DNA of 41,230 nt from an uncultured Akkermansia sp. (lineage in GTDB: Bacteria; Verrucomicrobiota; Verrucomicrobiia; Verrucomicrobiales; Akkermansiaceae), in the NCBI GenBank assembly GCA_947628035.1, contig CANQYL010000004.1, forward strand, positions 1 to 41,230, read 5' to 3'. Position numbers and translations under genes: made by a program. Below, one piece after another: positions 34,176 to 41,230 of the stretch (positions within the stretch are counted from its first letter, which is position 1; the number at the start of each line of letters is the position of its first letter). The notes beneath the pieces were generated by a model. It was not told where the DNA came from and made no database searches. It saw only the letters and a list, made by a program, of their open reading frames with translations.

Positions 34176-34838
34176 TTACAATCCAAGGAAAGCAATGGCA
34201 ATGCCGCAAAGCATGATGGTGATGCCGGCGACCTCGGCGCTGTGGCGTTCCAACCAATCAAAACGCAGAAGTGAAAGACCCTTGATACCGAGCGCCACAG
34301 CGATCATCATCGTCGCGATCGTGCAGATGCTGAATACGATCGTAACGAGAGCGACAGCTCCGCTTCCCAGGGCCGCCGCCGGCGCCAGGATGGGTAAGAG
34401 AGCCTCGCAGGGGCCGAGCACAAAGATGATGAAGATGATCCAAGGAGTTATATTTTTGTTCTGCGTTCCCAGGAGGTTATGTCCGTGTTCATGTCCGTGG
34501 TGATGGCTGAGCCAGTTACGACGCAGGGCGTAGATGAAGTAGGCGGCGCCGAAGCCGATGAGCGCCCAAGCGGCAAGATTCCCGCGGTTCTCGTTGAGCC
34601 ACTCCATATCCGTCTCACTGATGAGGTTGGAGGCGTACATAAAAAGCAGGGCTATGATAAGCGCGCTGCCCACGTGTCCGATGCCGCACACAAAGGTCCA
34701 TCCAAGTGCGCGCAGTGTGCTATACCCTCGACTTCTCGCTATCATCACAAAGGGTAGATAGTGGTCCGGTCCCGCAAGTGTATGCAGCACAGCATCCCCC
34801 ATGGCAAGCCCCAGCAAAATGTTAAGTGTCGTGTCCAT
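34176..34838 (-). CDS. Predicted nickel permease (UreH/NicO-like)
   Basis: This 220-residue inner-membrane protein has about six hydrophobic segments. The N-terminal HTLAGPDHYLPF segment matches the metal-binding helix of UreH/HoxN-type transporters. A cytosolic His-rich loop, HHHGHEHGH, lies in the middle. It is the last gene of larB-larC-larE-permease and overlaps larE by 17 nt, so it probably brings in the nickel that LarC inserts. I start at Met 34838; a longer frame begins upstream in larE sequence and is not transporter-like. Export of another metal is possible. Confidence 0.78.
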   Translation of the reverse strand: MDTTLNILLGLAMGDAVLHTLAGPDHYLPFVMIARSRGYSTLRALGWTFVCGIGHVGSALIIALLFMYASNLISETDMEWLNENRGNLAAWALIGFGAAYFIYALRRNWLSHHHGHEHGHNLLGTQNKNITPWIIFIIFVLGPCEALLPILAPAAALGSGAVALVTIVFSICTIATMMIAVALGIKGLSLLRFDWLERHSAEVAGITIMLCGIAIAFLGL

Positions 34839-35664
34839 TGTTTTCTGTCTTCTGTGAGAAAAGCGCGGAATCCATGCTGCCGGAGCGCAACGCCTCCAAG
34901 TCAAGCGTTACGTAGCAAAATCCCAGTGAACGCAGAGTCCGAGCTATCTCATCCGCTCTCTCCACGGCGTGAACCAGACTTTCTCTCTCCACCTCGATGC
35001 GTGCCATTCCTTCCCCATGCACCCGCAACCGCAACCCCACGCCCGGGAACATCTCACGCAACCGTTCCTCTCCCGCCGCCACACGTGCCAGCTTCTGCTC
35101 CGTCAATTCCGCACCGTACTCAAACCGCGTCGCGAGACAGGGGACGGACGGTTTCCGCGCCGCTCGCAGGTTCCATTCCGCCGCCAGCTCACGCACATCC
35201 TGCTTGCCCATACCGACAGCGGCCAGTGGAGAAAGCACGCCGAGTTCCTGCAGCGCACGCAACCCCGGACGAAAACTTTGGAGATCATCGCTATTCGTAC
35301 CATCCATAAGCACCTTCAGACCGAATTCATTGGCCCGGTGCGCCAGTTTCGTAAAGAGAAAACGCTTGCAGAGGAGGCAACGCTCCGGAGGGTTCTTTTG
35401 CATTGTCGGCACGCTCTGCAAAGGGTTCAGGCGTATCACGTGGACCTCCGAGCCGGACTTTGCCGCTTCCAGAACGGCTTCCTCTTCCTCTCGAGCTGAC
35501 TGCAGAGGAGTCGCAAAATAAAAAGCCGCCCACTTGAATTTTGCTTCCTCGCTCGCCCGGCGCAACGCCCCCAATAGCAGCGTGCTATCTACCCCGCCGG
35601 AGTACGCCAGCGCCACGCCACCCTCACTGTGTTCCCGCAGATAATGGAGGAGTCGTCGTTTCAT
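34822..35664 (-). CDS. larE: Sacrificial sulfur transferase LarE
   Basis: This 280-residue cytosolic PP-loop enzyme activates the pyridinium dicarboxylate intermediate with ATP and adds sulfur, making the pincer thiocarboxylates. The PP-loop SGGVDST is at 22-28. Cysteines at 96 and 99 (ERCLLCK) and Cys176 (KPSVPCLATR) are visible. In some LarE proteins a single Cys is sacrificed; others bind an Fe-S cluster through three Cys. With three candidates, this one may be the cluster type; that is inference. It overlaps larC by 4 nt (ATGA) and the permease by 17 nt. Confidence 0.92.
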   Translation of the reverse strand: MKRRLLHYLREHSEGGVALAYSGGVDSTLLLGALRRASEEAKFKWAAFYFATPLQSAREEEEAVLEAAKSGSEVHVIRLNPLQSVPTMQKNPPERCLLCKRFLFTKLAHRANEFGLKVLMDGTNSDDLQSFRPGLRALQELGVLSPLAAVGMGKQDVRELAAEWNLRAARKPSVPCLATRFEYGAELTEQKLARVAAGEERLREMFPGVGLRLRVHGEGMARIEVERESLVHAVERADEIARTLRSLGFCYVTLDLEALRSGSMDSALFSQKTENNGHDT

Positions 35665-36866
35665 GAGTCCGATAAGGTGAGACGAGCGGCAACATCATCA
35701 CGAATACTGCGCAGGCTGCGTCCGGTCGCGAGTGCGAGAGCTTTCATGGATTCGTACTCAGGTGCACAGTGCATGATATCACCGAGCCTCGCACGCTTCA
35801 CTCGCACCTCGCCGTACGGCAGCTGAACGTTGAGGATCTCTCTCTGCATCGTGATGCGCTGCACGGCTCGATAGCGCAGACCGATACTGCTGCTGTGCCG
35901 CAGGATGCAGACCTGCACCGCCTCTAACTTCTCCCCCTCAACCAAAGCTCCCAGCACGACCGCCGGTCTTCCCTTTTTCATCACGCACGGTGTGTACCAT
36001 GCGTCCAGCACTCCCACGCGGAAGAGCATCTCCACGAGGAAGCCCAGTTCCTCCGGAGTAGAATCGTCAATGTTCGCCGACAGCTCATACACCTGACCCG
36101 CCGGCGCAACGTCCTCGATAAGCTGGAGACGTAAAAAGTTCGCACGCCCGAAATCGCGCTTGCCGAGACCCACTCCACTGGACAACACTCGGTAGGTCTC
36201 CGGAAGTTGCGCTTGCGTGCGTAGGGCGGCAGCTATAGCAATGCCGGTGGGGGTCACCATCTCACCGAGCGTGTCACTGCGACGGAGCGGAATGCCGCTC
36301 GCTTCTGCTAGGTGCAACACTGCGGGTACCGGAACCGGCAGCTCGCCGTGTTGACACATCACGGTTCCGTGTCCCTCGCTCAACGATGTCACCACACACC
36401 CTTCCACACCTAGATCATCCGCCAACACGGCGGCGCCGACGACATCTGCCAACGAATCCATCGCGCCCACTTCGTGGAAGTGCACCTCATCAGGTGAACA
36501 CCCGTGCGCCCGAGCCTCGGCCTCCGCCACGAGGCGGAAAATTCTCTCAGCCAACGCACGAGCTCTCTCACTCATCTCAACATGTTGGAGGATATCCAGC
36601 ACTTCACTGAAATGGCGATGGTTGTGGTGATGATGGTAATGTTCCTCGTGCGGTTTTTCCTCACGCGTCAGCTTCACGGTGAAGTCACAACCGGCGATGC
36701 TGTATGAACTTCCGCGTGTGATGGCATATGAAAATTCGCCGTATGGACGCAAACTCTGCAACGCAGCGTCCAATTTCTCGCGGCTTGCTCCCAACTCCAG
36801 CAGCGCCGCCACCATCATATCGCCGCTGATGCCGCATGAACCATCGATGTACAGATATTTACTCAT
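35661..36866 (-). CDS. larC: Nickel-pincer cofactor nickel insertase LarC
   Basis: This 401-residue protein inserts Ni into the pincer nucleotide using CTP. The start MSKYLYIDGSCGISGDMMVAAL is typical. A His-rich stretch (HEEHYHHHHNHRH, about 73-85) should store nickel, and HEVGAMDSLADVVGA, SEGHGTVMCQHGELPVPVPA, TPTGIAI and the C-terminal domain follow without interruption. In Lactiplantibacillus larC is split and needs a frameshift; here it is one frame. I start at 36866, 8 nt inside the larB end. Codons upstream belong to larB sequence in another frame. Confidence 0.93.
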   Translation of the reverse strand: MSKYLYIDGSCGISGDMMVAALLELGASREKLDAALQSLRPYGEFSYAITRGSSYSIAGCDFTVKLTREEKPHEEHYHHHHNHRHFSEVLDILQHVEMSERARALAERIFRLVAEAEARAHGCSPDEVHFHEVGAMDSLADVVGAAVLADDLGVEGCVVTSLSEGHGTVMCQHGELPVPVPAVLHLAEASGIPLRRSDTLGEMVTPTGIAIAAALRTQAQLPETYRVLSSGVGLGKRDFGRANFLRLQLIEDVAPAGQVYELSANIDDSTPEELGFLVEMLFRVGVLDAWYTPCVMKKGRPAVVLGALVEGEKLEAVQVCILRHSSSIGLRYRAVQRITMQREILNVQLPYGEVRVKRARLGDIMHCAPEYESMKALALATGRSLRSIRDDVAARLTLSDS

Positions 36867-37545
36867 GATTAGTTTTCCGGATATGAAGAATTCTACAGGC
36901 CTGCACAGCAGCGCCGAATCCGTTGTCAATATTGACCACGGAGAGCCCCTCCGCACAAGAGTTGAGCATCGAAAGCAACGGAGCAAGTCCCTCGAACGCC
37001 GCTCCATATCCCACCGAGGTCGGGACCGCAATCACCGGCGCTTTCACCAACCCCGCGATCACACTTCCAAGCGCTCCCTCCATCCCCGCCACCGCGATCA
37101 CCACCTCTGCCTGACGTATAGCATCCACACAGCTCAACAAGCGGTGCAGCCCTGCCACGCCGACATCGTAATAACGCGCTACCTGAGCGCCCATGAACTC
37201 CGCCGTGCGAGCCGCTTCCTCCGCCACAGGGATATCTGCCGTTCCGCCCGTACAGACGGCTATCTGCCCGTGCAGCGGCTCAGGCATTTTTCCCTCTGAC
37301 AGCAGCACTCGTGACAGCCCATCATATTGCACCCGCAAATCAGCCTGACGTGCTACTTCCGCATGCTGCTCCTCACTGCAACGCGTACCAAGAACAGCCA
37401 CTCCGCGTGTCGCAAACGCGCGCAAGATTTCCACGAGCTGCTGTGGGGTTTTCCCCGCACAAAACACTGTTTCCGGCATTCCAGTGCGCTCTTCACGCGC
37501 CAGGTCCAACCGCGCGTATCCTAAGTTGGCTGTTTTATCGTTCAT
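36859..37545 (-). CDS. larB: Pyridinium-3,5-biscarboxylic acid mononucleotide synthase LarB
   Basis: This 228-residue member of the PurE/AIR-carboxylase fold carboxylates and hydrolyses nicotinate adenine dinucleotide, the first step of nickel-pincer cofactor synthesis. Conserved parts are VAVCTGGTADIPVAEEAARTAE, YYDVGVAGLHRLL, VAGMEGALGSVIAGL and VPTSVGYGAAFEGLAPLLSMLNSC. It is the first gene of larB-larC-larE-permease. larA is absent, so the user of the cofactor lies elsewhere in the genome. The promoter lies about 50 nt upstream, within 90 nt of a MITE-like element. Confidence 0.94.
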   Translation of the reverse strand: MNDKTANLGYARLDLAREERTGMPETVFCAGKTPQQLVEILRAFATRGVAVLGTRCSEEQHAEVARQADLRVQYDGLSRVLLSEGKMPEPLHGQIAVCTGGTADIPVAEEAARTAEFMGAQVARYYDVGVAGLHRLLSCVDAIRQAEVVIAVAGMEGALGSVIAGLVKAPVIAVPTSVGYGAAFEGLAPLLSMLNSCAEGLSVVNIDNGFGAAVQACRILHIRKTNHE

Positions 37546-37593
37546 AGCGAATGTTTTTTTTACGTACAGTTGCTTCGCCCTGCACTCTGCCCC

Positions 37594-37622
37594 ACTCTAC
37601 CACAAATTTTCCTTCTTGCCAA
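37594..37622 (-). promoter_or_regulatory. Promoter of the lar operon
   Basis: On the minus strand, TTGGCA (37622-37617), 17 nt, TAGAGT (37599-37594) preceded by TGTGG. The leader to larB would be about 42 nt. Confidence 0.6.
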
Positions 37623-37632
37623 GGCGCATACC

Positions 37633-37873
37633 CAGGGCAACCGCATTAGGAAATGCGTTTGCCATGTACGATTTACGATTTACGATTTACGATTTATTAA
37701 TAATGTGCGCGTTGCGCAAATTATTCGAATCATCAACGTGTGCAGATGAGTTCGCTGGATCCATCATCATGATGACCGCTGGTTGTCATGATTCTTGATA
37801 TGCATCAACAGTGATATCAGTCAATAAGAGCATTCTTTCTGTTGAGGCGCTTCTCTCAGATGCGTTTGCCCTG
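37633..37873. mobile_element. MITE-like element, copy B
   Basis: The ends are CAGGGCAACCGCAT (37633-37646) and ATGCGTTTGCCCTG (37860-37873), inverted repeats with one mismatch. Inside are a hairpin at the left end, TTTACGA heptamers (37665-37692, three perfect and one degenerate), an AT/GC hairpin (AATAATGTGCGC paired with GCGCAAATTATT, about 37699-37725), and the 113-nt right part shared with copy A. It lies between the DUF362 gene's 3' end and the lar promoter. No transposase is encoded, and the whole 37546-37899 gap shows no gene. Confidence 0.7.
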
Positions 37874-37899
37874 CATCCCCTCCCCCGTTTCGTAGCCGC

Positions 37900-38865
37900 T
37901 CACGGTACCTCGATGAGCTCGTAATGACGAGTGCCGAGTCCCATTTCCTCTCCGTACTCGAGTTGATGCTCGCCCTCACGGGAGCTGATGCGCTCCTGCA
38001 AATCGTGTTTTTCCTCCTCCGGTAGCTTTTCAAGCAGATCCAAACACGCCTGATCCACTGCAACGATATCCGTGGATGCGAGGATACCCACGTCGCGCGC
38101 CTTCGGACGTTCCGCCTCAATGCCTGCGCAGTCGCAATCCACGGACATATTACGCATCACATTAACGAAGGTTATTTTCTTGCCAAAGTGATTCACGGTA
38201 GCCATGGCGGATTCCACCATGTGTTCCATGAGATGTGCCTTCATGGCGGGATAAGGGTTGCCTTCCACCTTTTCCCCGTGCAGACCGTGTACCATATCTT
38301 TTCCTATTTTTCCGTCTGCACAGCCGATGGCAATGTTTTTGATGGAACCGCCGAAACCTCCGTGGGCATGCCCTTTGAAGTGTGTGAGCACAACCATAGA
38401 GTCATAGTTAAGGATATTTTTACCCATGCTCATCTCAGTGAAATGCTTCCCCCCTTTGATCGGCAGCATCGTCGTCCCCTCCTCATCCATGATATCTACG
38501 GGGCAAAATGTCCATCCGTTCGTCTCGAGCGTCTTGCGGTGTTGCTCCGTAGTTTGCCGCTCACCGGGGTAAAGCGTATTGGTTTCAACGAGGGTGCTGT
38601 TGGAAATAGAACTCTGGAGAGCACGGACCATGGGAATGGGCAGGATATTCGGCCCCTTGGGTTCACCGGAGTGCCATTTGATAGCCACCTTGTCGGTGAT
38701 GTCCTCATTGACTTTGTTGTACACTTTGAGCAGTCCTTCCGGACTCAGGTCGCGTGTAAAATACACTTTCGCTTTAGGAGGCGTTTGCCGGTCCTGTGCA
38801 TTGACGTGCACACTAAGAGCTGCACCCGCAAGTACCGTCATTATGAAAAAAGTTCGTAGTTTCAT
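37900..38865 (-). CDS. Secreted DUF362 domain protein
   Basis: This 321-residue protein has a signal peptide (MKLRTFFIMTVLAGAALSVHVNA, cut near Gln24). The DUF362 body shows VAIKWHSGEPKG, THFKGHAHGGFGGSIKNIAIGC, VDCDCAG and DVGILASTDIVAVDQACLDLL. Many DUF362 proteins carry a C-terminal 2[4Fe-4S] ferredoxin domain; this one ends without it. The function of the domain is unknown. I choose Met 38865 because earlier in-frame Met codons fall within or before the -10 and would put charged residues before the signal peptide. Confidence 0.85.
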   Translation of the reverse strand: MKLRTFFIMTVLAGAALSVHVNAQDRQTPPKAKVYFTRDLSPEGLLKVYNKVNEDITDKVAIKWHSGEPKGPNILPIPMVRALQSSISNSTLVETNTLYPGERQTTEQHRKTLETNGWTFCPVDIMDEEGTTMLPIKGGKHFTEMSMGKNILNYDSMVVLTHFKGHAHGGFGGSIKNIAIGCADGKIGKDMVHGLHGEKVEGNPYPAMKAHLMEHMVESAMATVNHFGKKITFVNVMRNMSVDCDCAGIEAERPKARDVGILASTDIVAVDQACLDLLEKLPEEEKHDLQERISSREGEHQLEYGEEMGLGTRHYELIEVP

Positions 38866-38890
38866 GGTCTTCGATGGCGAAGTTGGCTTC

Positions 38891-38920
38891 ATTTTATCGT
38901 CTAAAGTCACTTGATGTCCA
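38891..38920 (-). promoter_or_regulatory. Promoter of the DUF362 gene
   Basis: On the minus strand, TGGACA (38920-38915), 18 nt, TAAAAT (38896-38891), then 25 nt to the chosen ATG. It excludes the two upstream Met codons as starts. The rest of the gap 38911-39134 shows nothing I can name. Confidence 0.6.
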
Positions 38921-39134
38921 GAGTTTATTTTTATTCACGGCTCCATCGACACAGAAATTGAATGACGAGTGGTGCGAACACAAAACCATCGGAGAGCCTC
39001 GAAAAAACTGACAGAGGACAGAGATCTCCTAGAAGTCGCAGACTCCCCACAGCATCAGCGGCGCCCGGTGCCTTTCATCTCTCCCTCTCCGATCGGGGAC
39101 AGGGTTGCCCCGCGACGTTGCATGAGATCTATCG

Positions 39135-39881
39135 TCAATCGATAAGGAGGAGCCGGACGGGGTCAAAAAGAAGCGCATGAAGTTCGGCCGCAATGCGATT
39201 TGCAACAGGAAGGGCAACGGCGCTTTGCGCAGCGTAAAAGGTGTAGGAGAATTCGTAGGAAGAAAGGTCGTCACCACCTGCGCGAATGTTATCTTTGGGA
39301 GAGTTGCCACGCACAACCAGAGCGAAATCAGGGCGATGTCCCGGACAAAGAACATCTGCCACACGAGAACGAGAGGTGTGGGCATCACAGATGACGATGG
39401 CCGGACAAAAGTCAGGAGGAGGTGAGGACTTGCCAATTTCTTTGGAAAGGCGGTAGATAGATTTGGAAGCCGCGTCGGTGACCGCCGCGAGTCGAGCCCC
39501 GTCCCGTTCAAAGAGCAAGAGATCTACCGCATCGGCCTTCCATTCCGATGCAGAGAGACAAGCTTTCACAACGGCGCGCACAATATAAGTAAAAAGGGAA
39601 TAGCGCTCTTCAAGCAGCTTCTCACACTGCACAGCAATGGGCAGACTGATCTGCGCAAGAGCCTGCATATTTACCGTATCATCGTAAACGTAATAGCCGT
39701 CCTTGGATGCGCGGGTGGGATGAGACTCTGTCTCTGCAAGGGTGCTGTCATTGCGCTCAGGAGGAAATCCTGCCCGCACATCCTCCGCCATGATGCGTCC
39801 ACGCGGACCGGTCCCACGCAAACAGGTGGGATCTACTCCCAGCTCAGCGCAGAGTTTCTTGGCAAGAGGGGAAATAAGCAT
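39135..39881 (-). CDS. Lipoyl-less E2-like protein with an E3/E1-binding domain
   Basis: This 248-residue protein starts directly at a peripheral subunit-binding domain ([33 protein letters not shown], 3-37), as in dihydrolipoamide acyltransferases. The rest follows the chloramphenicol-acetyltransferase-like E2 core ([38 protein letters not shown]). The catalytic DHRxxDG block is replaced by [11 protein letters not shown], so acyl transfer is not expected. There is no lipoyl domain, and none is found upstream in any frame before nagA. It could be a scaffold for 2-oxoacid dehydrogenase E1/E3 or a relic. It lies 39 nt downstream of nagA. Confidence 0.75.
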   Translation of the reverse strand: MLISPLAKKLCAELGVDPTCLRGTGPRGRIMAEDVRAGFPPERNDSTLAETESHPTRASKDGYYVYDDTVNMQALAQISLPIAVQCEKLLEERYSLFTYIVRAVVKACLSASEWKADAVDLLLFERDGARLAAVTDAASKSIYRLSKEIGKSSPPPDFCPAIVICDAHTSRSRVADVLCPGHRPDFALVVRGNSPKDNIRAGGDDLSSYEFSYTFYAAQSAVALPVANRIAAELHALLFDPVRLLLID

Positions 39882-39920
39882 AGGTAAGGGAGAAAGCAGT
39901 ACCGCCTGTACACGCGGAAC

Positions 39921-41063
39921 TCAAGCCTCGTAGCGGAGTTCCCCGTCAATGTAGGTCTTGAGAACTTCGAACTCATCGTCCAACAGAACGAGATCAGCCA
40001 CGTAGCCCGGGGCTATCTTTCCGAGGTCCGACAAACCGAGGCTGAGCGCTTGGTTGAGCGAAGTGGCTTTGACGAGCTCAGAGAGAGGTTTCCCCGTGAT
40101 ACGATGGACATTGCGCAGTCCTTTGGCGTAGCGGAGAGTCGATCCTGCCAAGTTGCCGCTCTCCAGGCGAGCAACACCATCCTTCACAATAATGGGCAGA
40201 CCGCCGAGCTGGCCGGGGCCATCCGGCATCCACGAGCAGGCCAATGAGTCCGTGATCATGATCATCTGATCGATGGGCTTATTGGAGAACGTGAGGTTGA
40301 GCATATCCGCACAGAGGTGGATCGTGTCACAGATGATTTCAATTCGGATATCATGGTCCAGCATACCGGAACCGACGAGTCCGATTTCACGATGGTGCTG
40401 GGGACTCATCTGGTTGCAGAAGTGGGTGAGGCGGCGGAGCCCGGCTGCCTTAGCCTTCATGAAGTCCGCGTGGGTGGCTGCCGAGTGTCCGGCGGAACAA
40501 GTGATGCCCTCAACTGTGGCCTTGGCAATGAAATCAATAGCCCCCGGCATCTCCGGCGCAAGAGTGATGTTGAGCACGGGGTAAATGGCGTGCAACGTCA
40601 TGAGTTCCTCAAAATCTGCCGGGCGCACAAAAGCGGGATTTTGCGCACCGCACTGTTTGGGGTTGATGTAAGGTCCCTCAAGGTGTACTCCCAGGGTTTT
40701 GGAACCGTTTGGTGAGGCGGCATATTCTTTGACGCAACGACAAACATCTGCCAGCGTGTTGGTTCCGAGAGTAAGAGTCGTGGGGAGCCAAGTGGTGACG
40801 CCCTCTTTCATCTTGCAGTCAGCAATGGTACGTATGCTCTCCACCTTACAGTCGCAGGTATCACAACCTCCGGCTCCATGCGAGTGGATGTCAATGAATC
40901 CCGGCATGAGGAGGTGTCCGCCCGCGTCCTGCGTCGTGTCTGCCGTTGCTGTCTCACCCGGTTGGAGCACAGCTATAATTCTGTTGCCGTCCAACAGGAC
41001 GCTGCCGCCTGCGATGTCAATGCCCGGAGAAACGATGTGAGCGTTAGTGATGAGGGTTTTCAT
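39921..41063 (-). CDS. nagA: N-acetylglucosamine-6-phosphate deacetylase
   Basis: This 380-residue cytosolic amidohydrolase converts GlcNAc-6-P to GlcN-6-P and acetate. Metal and substrate motifs are HSHG (His60, His62), HLEGPYIN with Glu129, CSAGHS, THFCNQM and the catalytic Asp in MITDSL. It may recycle cell-wall or host GlcNAc. Its partner nagB is not adjacent. It is the first gene of a two-gene minus-strand run with the E2-like protein. No Shine-Dalgarno sequence precedes the ATG. Confidence 0.95.
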   Translation of the reverse strand: MKTLITNAHIVSPGIDIAGGSVLLDGNRIIAVLQPGETATADTTQDAGGHLLMPGFIDIHSHGAGGCDTCDCKVESIRTIADCKMKEGVTTWLPTTLTLGTNTLADVCRCVKEYAASPNGSKTLGVHLEGPYINPKQCGAQNPAFVRPADFEELMTLHAIYPVLNITLAPEMPGAIDFIAKATVEGITCSAGHSAATHADFMKAKAAGLRRLTHFCNQMSPQHHREIGLVGSGMLDHDIRIEIICDTIHLCADMLNLTFSNKPIDQMIMITDSLACSWMPDGPGQLGGLPIIVKDGVARLESGNLAGSTLRYAKGLRNVHRITGKPLSELVKATSLNQALSLGLSDLGKIAPGYVADLVLLDDEFEVLKTYIDGELRYEA

Positions 41064-41106
41064 GGTCGGAAAATGGTTGGATGGAATGGACTTTTACAGC
41101 GCCCTC

Positions 41107-41135
41107 ATCTTACCTGCTCCTCCCGGCAGTTTCAA
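41107..41135 (-). promoter_or_regulatory. Promoter of nagA
   Basis: On the minus strand, TTGAAA (41135-41130), 17 nt, TAAGAT (41112-41107), giving a leader of about 37 nt. No NagC-like palindrome is evident. Confidence 0.6.
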
Positions 41136-41230
41136 GTAAAATCTCCGTTCCTTCGGACCTCCGGCAAATTCGCTGAGACAGATACTGAAGGGATAAGATA
41201 AAAAATCGGCACTTCAGCCTTGCATTCTCT

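Overview
The window reads as a chromosomal segment of a Gram-negative, diderm bacterium with about 55% GC. It carries a full ADP-heptose (LPS core) gene set, a TonB/ExbB/ExbD energy-coupling set, lipoproteins and periplasmic enzymes. The gene mix fits Verrucomicrobiota, perhaps a gut lineage related to Akkermansia: a squalene-synthase-like gene, a secreted M60 metallopeptidase, HexNAc-handling genes, an alpha2-type glycyl-tRNA synthetase and very few Shine-Dalgarno sites. This placement is inference; no rRNA lies in the window.

Layout. 1-900 is a gene-free, repeat-rich region. 919-3674 (-) is corA-argB-nadK, followed by tRNA-Leu(CAG). 4088-6739 (+) is signal peptidase I, a squalene/phytoene synthase and a small lipoprotein. 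6755-6984 is a MITE-like element that runs into the 3' end of a small degenerate ROK-type regulator, which is divergent from pyrG and a sodium:solute symporter. 11326-14323 (-) is a secreted ankyrin protein followed by a secreted M60 peptidase. 14324-14965 is a second repeat-rich gap. 14966-18478 (+) is hldE-gmhA-gmhB-hldD, the whole ADP-L-glycero-D-manno-heptose pathway. It converges with pyrC-DUF3820-menA (-). 20974-22235 (+) is an M23 peptidase and nadD, convergent with glyS (-). 23974-27343 (+) is a sugar nucleotidyltransferase, a HexNAc-kinase-like phosphotransferase and malic enzyme. Then come a sugar O-acetyltransferase, a CAU tRNA and a frameshifted UGSC-type gene (all -), tonB-exbB-exbD (+), tsaE (-), rplU-rpmA (+), a larB-larC-larE-nickel permease operon (-), a second MITE-like element, a periplasmic DUF362 protein, a lipoyl-less E2-like protein and nagA (all -).

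How it works together. Most genes are housekeeping: cofactors, pyrimidines, arginine, LPS, peptidoglycan and translation. nagA, the HexNAc kinase/nucleotidyltransferase pair, the M60 peptidase and the O-acetyltransferase suggest handling of host or cell-wall amino sugars. The lar operon makes the nickel-pincer cofactor, but no larA-type enzyme lies in the window.

The least explained signal is a family of dispersed intergenic repeats. They combine tandem heptamers (TTTACGA), hairpins whose stems change by compensatory substitutions between copies, and 14-bp terminal inverted repeats (CAGGGCAAACGCAT). A second theme is promoter layout. Many genes have a -35/-10 pair of the form TTGNCA-N16-18-TAGAAT, and at three genes the -10 ends exactly 6 nt before the ATG, which implies leaderless mRNAs.
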